NCBI RefSeq assembly: GCF_000277125.1
Contig: NC_016946.1
Coordinates: 1 to 64,000, forward strand
DNA: 64,000 nt
Origin: Mycobacterium intracellulare ATCC 13950
Lineage (GTDB): Bacteria > Actinomycetota > Actinomycetes > Mycobacteriales > Mycobacteriaceae
Direction of reading: 5' to 3'
Part shown: one piece after another, positions 60,834-64,000 of the stretch
How positions within the stretch are numbered: position 1 is the stretch's first letter
Layout of the letters: every line of letters begins with the position of its first letter
Notes under the pieces: generated by a model
What the model saw: the letters and a program-made list of their open reading frames with translations, nothing else
Databases searched by the model: none
Told to the model about the DNA's origin: nothing
Program-made: the position numbers and the translations under genes

Positions 60834-61379
60834 GGTCTCGGAGTCGTCCTCGACGGCGACCGTCGTGACGAACAGCGCGGCCCCCGCCGCCATCGCCAGG
60901 GTTGCCCGGGCGTCGACGTCGGCTCGGCGGCGCTTGGCGGACGTCGTCGCCTGCACGTCGTCGGCGAAAAGCTGCACGGCCGGCCCGCTGAACCTTGCCC
61001 ACAGATCCCGGCGTAAGTCGTCGTTTTCGCCGAGGGCCAACAGCAGACCCGGAACCGCGGCCCGCACGTCGGGCCTGGCGAACAGCTCGTGACTTCCGCG
61101 CACCACCCAGTCGATCCAGCCGGTCAGATCGGTACCGGAAAACGGTGCCAGATCAGGGGTTTCACCGAGGATCGCGTGCAGCACCAGTTCCGCCTTAGAC
61201 GACCAGCGACGGTTCAGACTGGATCGCCCGACGCCGGTCCGCACCGCGACGAGGCGCATGCTCAACCCGTCCCACCCGACCTCGACCAACAGGTCACGGG
61301 TCACCGACAGCACGCGCTCGTCGATCGAGGTGTCACGCGGCCGCCCGGAGGCCCTGGCGCTGCGGTCGTGGTCGGTCAT
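60774..61379 (-). CDS. TetR-family regulator
   Basis: The 201-aa protein has an N-terminal helix-turn-helix (ERVLSVTRDLLVEVGWDGLSMRLVAVRTGVGRSSLNRRWSSK) at about residues 21-65 and a helical effector domain. It overlaps the SDR gene tail-to-tail by 60 bases and lies 6 bases downstream of the esterase gene on the same strand. Target unknown. Confidence 0.88.
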   Translation of the reverse strand: MTDHDRSARASGRPRDTSIDERVLSVTRDLLVEVGWDGLSMRLVAVRTGVGRSSLNRRWSSKAELVLHAILGETPDLAPFSGTDLTGWIDWVVRGSHELFARPDVRAAVPGLLLALGENDDLRRDLWARFSGPAVQLFADDVQATTSAKRRRADVDARATLAMAAGAALFVTTVAVEDDSETLRNRIAQLLITAVAASHPQ

Positions 61380-61385
61380 GACGGC

Positions 61386-62306
61386 TCAGGGTGCGTCGAG
61401 CACCCCGCGCAGCAGGTCGATCAGCGCGAGAGGTTGGTCGCTCTGCACGGAGTGCCCCGAGTTCTCGACCACGTGGGCGCCGCGGAAATGCCTTGCGCGA
61501 CGGGCGAGTTCGGCCGCGTCATCGTCGCTGACGAAGCCCGAACTGCCACCGCGCACGAGCGTCACGGGTGCGGACAACGCGTCGACGTCGTCCCACAGGC
61601 CGGAGAAGTCGGGGAAGGTGCGGATGGCGTCGTAGCGCCACGTCCAGCTGCCGTTGTCGAGCTTGCGGGAGTTGTGGAACACCCCGCGGCGCAGCGCCTT
61701 CACCTCGCGGTGCGGCGCGGCGGCGATCGTCAGGTCCAGCATGGCCTGGAAGCTGGGGAACTCCCGTTCGCCGTGCATCAGCGCGACCGTGCCCTGCTGC
61801 TCCTTGGTCATCTCGGAATGGCGTTGCAGCGCCGAGGGGGTGACGTCGATCAGCACGAGTTCCTTGACCAGCTCGGGTGCCACCGCGCCCAGCCGGATCG
61901 CGGTCAGCCCGCCGAGCGACATGCCCACGACGAGGTCGGCCGACGGTGCGTGCTGGCGCAGGAGCGGCAGTAAGGTGTCGGCGTTGAGCCGCGGCGAATA
62001 GTCGCCGTCCTCGCGCCAGGCGGAGTGGCCGTGGCCGGGAAGGTCGACCGCCAGCGCGGGCTCACCGAGGCCGACGATGACCGTGTCCCAGGTGTGCGCG
62101 TTCTGTCCGCCGCCGTGGATGAACACGATGCGCGGCGGAGCGCCGCCCCAGCGCAGCGCGCTGATCTTGCCCTCACCGGTGCCCGATTCGACGCGCTCGA
62201 CGTCGGGCAGCGGGCCGGACACCCCGGCCTGCTCGGCGTTTTCATGCAACAGCGCGAATTCAGGTAGCTCCGCCAGCTCGTCCTCAGATACGTCGGTCAC
62301 GATCAT
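61386..62306 (-). CDS. Alpha/beta-hydrolase esterase, Rv0045c homologue
   Basis: The 306-aa serine hydrolase matches Rv0045c (298 aa), a characterised esterase with short-chain substrates. It has the oxyanion segment FIHGGGQNAHTW, the nucleophile elbow GMSLGG and the C-terminal His in ENSGHSVQSDQP. No signal peptide is seen. Confidence 0.93.
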   Translation of the reverse strand: MIVTDVSEDELAELPEFALLHENAEQAGVSGPLPDVERVESGTGEGKISALRWGGAPPRIVFIHGGGQNAHTWDTVIVGLGEPALAVDLPGHGHSAWREDGDYSPRLNADTLLPLLRQHAPSADLVVGMSLGGLTAIRLGAVAPELVKELVLIDVTPSALQRHSEMTKEQQGTVALMHGEREFPSFQAMLDLTIAAAPHREVKALRRGVFHNSRKLDNGSWTWRYDAIRTFPDFSGLWDDVDALSAPVTLVRGGSSGFVSDDDAAELARRARHFRGAHVVENSGHSVQSDQPLALIDLLRGVLDAP

Positions 62307-62321
62307 TGACCCTAGACCGCT

Positions 62322-63536
62322 CTAGAGGACATAGCGGCGGCGAATGCCGCGGAAGCGTTCCCACATCTGGGCGGCGCGTTCTTCGGCGCTCACCATGGCG
62401 GTTCCTTCGGGGAGCGCGCCAGGCAGCGCGTCATACTTGACCACCCGGGTGTCCAGCGCGGCGGGTTGGCCCTCGAGCATGTGCCGATAGGTCAGGTTGC
62501 CGCGTTCGAAGCCCTGGGTGTCCAGCCAGTTGTGCACGCCGGGATCACGGTGAGCCATCACCAGCCGGATGCGTCCGTCGCGGTCGACCCTGGTGCGGCT
62601 CGGCGTGTAGCTCACCGGGCGGTACACGTAGTCCATGCTGTTGAAGAAGACGCCCATGTTGGTGAACATCCACAACCCGTCGTGGGCGTCGAACTCGACG
62701 ATCAGCGCCTCGTCGGCGGCCAGCTCCCAATACATGTTGGTGGCGGCTCGGCCGCGCTTGGTGTCGGCGTCGGTCGCCCCGACGCCGGGAAACCTGTTCG
62801 GGTGGTCGGCGTCGACGCCGCCGTATTGGGACGGGAACTCGGGCCAATCCGACATCAGGCCGGTGACGAAATCGCCGGCCCACCGCATCGCCTCGACCAT
62901 GTCGGCGGGCGTGGGCAGCGGTTTGGGGCCGGCCATGTCGACGCGCTCGATGCGTAGCTGCGCGGGGAGCTCGTCCCAGCGGTCAAACCCTTGGCGGATG
63001 AACAGCTTTCGTGAGTCGGGCGTGGTGGGCAGCCAGTTCGGCCCGCGCTCCGGACCGCCGATGTAGAGCTCGAACGCCCCGTCTTCGCCGGTGCGGAGCT
63101 GATGGCCGAGCAGGTTGGCTTCCGGTGTGTCACCGAAGGGTTCGTGCAGCACGCTGGGCCCGGGGGTGCGTCGGCCCTGCACGGTGACGTTGAAGAATCG
63201 CGCGGTGCCGCGGGTGCCGGTGAGCCGGTAGGTCGAGTGCCCGTCGATCCAGGCCTGTTGATAGGTGAAGTCGGCGCAGTCACCGCCGAGCTTGCGGGTG
63301 GGGCCGCTGAAGGTGTGCAGCGCGGGGTAGCCGGTGTCGCGAGTTTCGAGGGCCAGGTCGAAGGCCTGGCCGAGGTTTTGGGTGAGGAACCGGTAGGCGT
63401 CGACGCGATGACTGCCCGACGTGGGGTTGGGGTCCTTGAAGACGCGCTCGCCGGCGCGCCGCAGCCGCTCGCAGAATTCGGTCCAGGCTTCCTGGAGGGC
63501 CGCGTCGTCCGGACCGTCACCGAAGGCCATGCTCAC
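62322..63536 (-). CDS. DUF1214-domain protein
   Basis: The 404-aa protein contains a C-terminal DUF1214 domain with WELAADEALIVEFDAHDGLWMF and RLVMAHRDPGVHNWLDTQGFERGNLTYR. The N-terminal half has FDLALETRDTGYPALHTF. Family members are found with lipid or steroid metabolism genes; no activity is assigned. GTG at 63536 overlaps the upstream gene's stop in GTGA, so the pair is coupled; the much longer frame upstream is a shadow of that gene. Confidence 0.82.
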   Translation of the reverse strand: MSMAFGDGPDDAALQEAWTEFCERLRRAGERVFKDPNPTSGSHRVDAYRFLTQNLGQAFDLALETRDTGYPALHTFSGPTRKLGGDCADFTYQQAWIDGHSTYRLTGTRGTARFFNVTVQGRRTPGPSVLHEPFGDTPEANLLGHQLRTGEDGAFELYIGGPERGPNWLPTTPDSRKLFIRQGFDRWDELPAQLRIERVDMAGPKPLPTPADMVEAMRWAGDFVTGLMSDWPEFPSQYGGVDADHPNRFPGVGATDADTKRGRAATNMYWELAADEALIVEFDAHDGLWMFTNMGVFFNSMDYVYRPVSYTPSRTRVDRDGRIRLVMAHRDPGVHNWLDTQGFERGNLTYRHMLEGQPAALDTRVVKYDALPGALPEGTAMVSAEERAAQMWERFRGIRRRYVL

Positions 63537-64000
63537 GCCCCCAGCCTGGCCAGCATCGCGCCGACGACATCGCATGCGCGCCGGGACGATTCGAGCCTGC
63601 CCTCGCGGTCGATGCGGGGCCCGATGAGCTCCAGGTCGAAGCCGTGGTTGTAACCGCCGGCGAGCACCCGGGCCACGAACGTTTCGATGGGGATGGCGCC
63701 GTCGCCGGGGACCGCACGGTTCGGCAGCGCCCGGTCGCCGAGCACGTAGTCGCTCAGCTGGATGAGCGCCGTGCGCGGTAGCGCCCGTTGCACCTGGGCA
63801 TCGAAATCGCCTTCGGCCCAGCAGTGAAACACGTCGATGCACACCTGTAGGTCGCACATCTCCGCCAGGGCGACGGTGTCTCGCAGGGTGTGGGCGAGGT
63901 GGATGTCGGCGTACAGGCTGGACGCGTTCTCGATCGCCAGCGCCACTCCGGCGGCCTTCGCGCGCGCGGCGCACGGCGCGACCATCTCGCAGAAGCGCTC
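63533..64000 (-). CDS. Sugar phosphate isomerase/epimerase-like TIM barrel (N-terminus beyond window)
   Basis: At least 155 C-terminal residues of an AP-endonuclease-2/xylose-isomerase-like TIM barrel are present. Likely metal and substrate residues are in VALAIENASSL, VCIDVFHCW, LIQLSDYV and FDLELIGPRI. The frame remains open at base 64000, so the gene starts outside the window. It is coupled to the DUF1214 gene by a 4-base overlap. Substrate unknown. Confidence 0.85.
   Translation of the reverse strand, partial: ERFCEMVAPCAARAKAAGVALAIENASSLYADIHLAHTLRDTVALAEMCDLQVCIDVFHCWAEGDFDAQVQRALPRTALIQLSDYVLGDRALPNRAVPGDGAIPIETFVARVLAGGYNHGFDLELIGPRIDREGRLESSRRACDVVGAMLARLGA

Overview
This window is the replication-origin region of a high-GC, probably slow-growing Mycobacterium. 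It opens on the second base of the dnaA start codon and runs in the classic order dnaA, oriC, dnaN, recF, dciA, gyrB, gyrA. Protein after protein matches the Mycobacterium tuberculosis complement Rv0001-Rv0045c in order, orientation and often exact length. It is not M. tuberculosis: gyrA carries a full-length 420-residue intein (seen in species such as M. leprae, M. kansasii and M. gordonae), and several blocks are inserted or missing compared with the M. tuberculosis order. Names of the form Rv00xx below mean recognised homology from memory; no search was run.

Region by region: 1-11107 is the replication initiation and gyrase block. 11254-12514 holds a DUF3566 membrane protein, tRNA-Ile, a possible 50-residue membrane microprotein and tRNA-Ala. 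12537-14514 is an inserted TetR/CYP144-type P450 pair. 14517-18159 carries cwsA, ppiA, a PH-domain protein, crgA, a DUF881 protein and trpG/pabA. 18137-27953 is the fhaA-fhaB-pstP-rodA-pbpA-pknA-pknB operon on the minus strand, which couples Ser/Thr phosphorylation to septal and polar peptidoglycan synthesis; crgA and cwsA nearby serve the same machinery.

28205-37900, starting at tRNA-Leu(CAG), is an accessory zone: a lone immunity-like gene, an NTF2-like protein, a DinB-like protein, an iron-regulated mycobactin acyl-chain locus (mbtL, mbtM, mbtK, but no mbtN) behind an IdeR box, a candidate polymorphic toxin with its probable immunity gene, and GNAT, pirin and acyl-CoA dehydrogenase genes. 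37996-45182 returns to the conserved order with whiB5, an XRE regulator, an NlpC/P60 hydrolase and a cluster (Rv0025-Rv0030-like) with features of type VII secretion-associated proteins. The Rv0031-Rv0035 block is absent. 45437-52994 carries Rv0036c to leuS. 53000-64000 mixes conserved genes (MarR, GntR, LLM oxidoreductase, Rv0045c esterase) with additions: an SDR, an amino-acid ABC transporter with fused binding protein and permease, an old-yellow-enzyme-like protein, an epimerase/reductase, a TetR, a DUF1214 protein and a truncated TIM-barrel isomerase.

The most unusual items are the toxin/immunity pair at 32708-34993; the mbt-2-like locus lacking mbtN; a compact site upstream of the Rv0010c homologue with two convergent DnaA boxes and an 18-bp perfect palindrome; and a DUF5631-type protein with three copies of a motif that looks like a mycobacterial Ser/Thr kinase phospho-acceptor. 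No IS element, CRISPR array, prophage or rRNA gene was seen.
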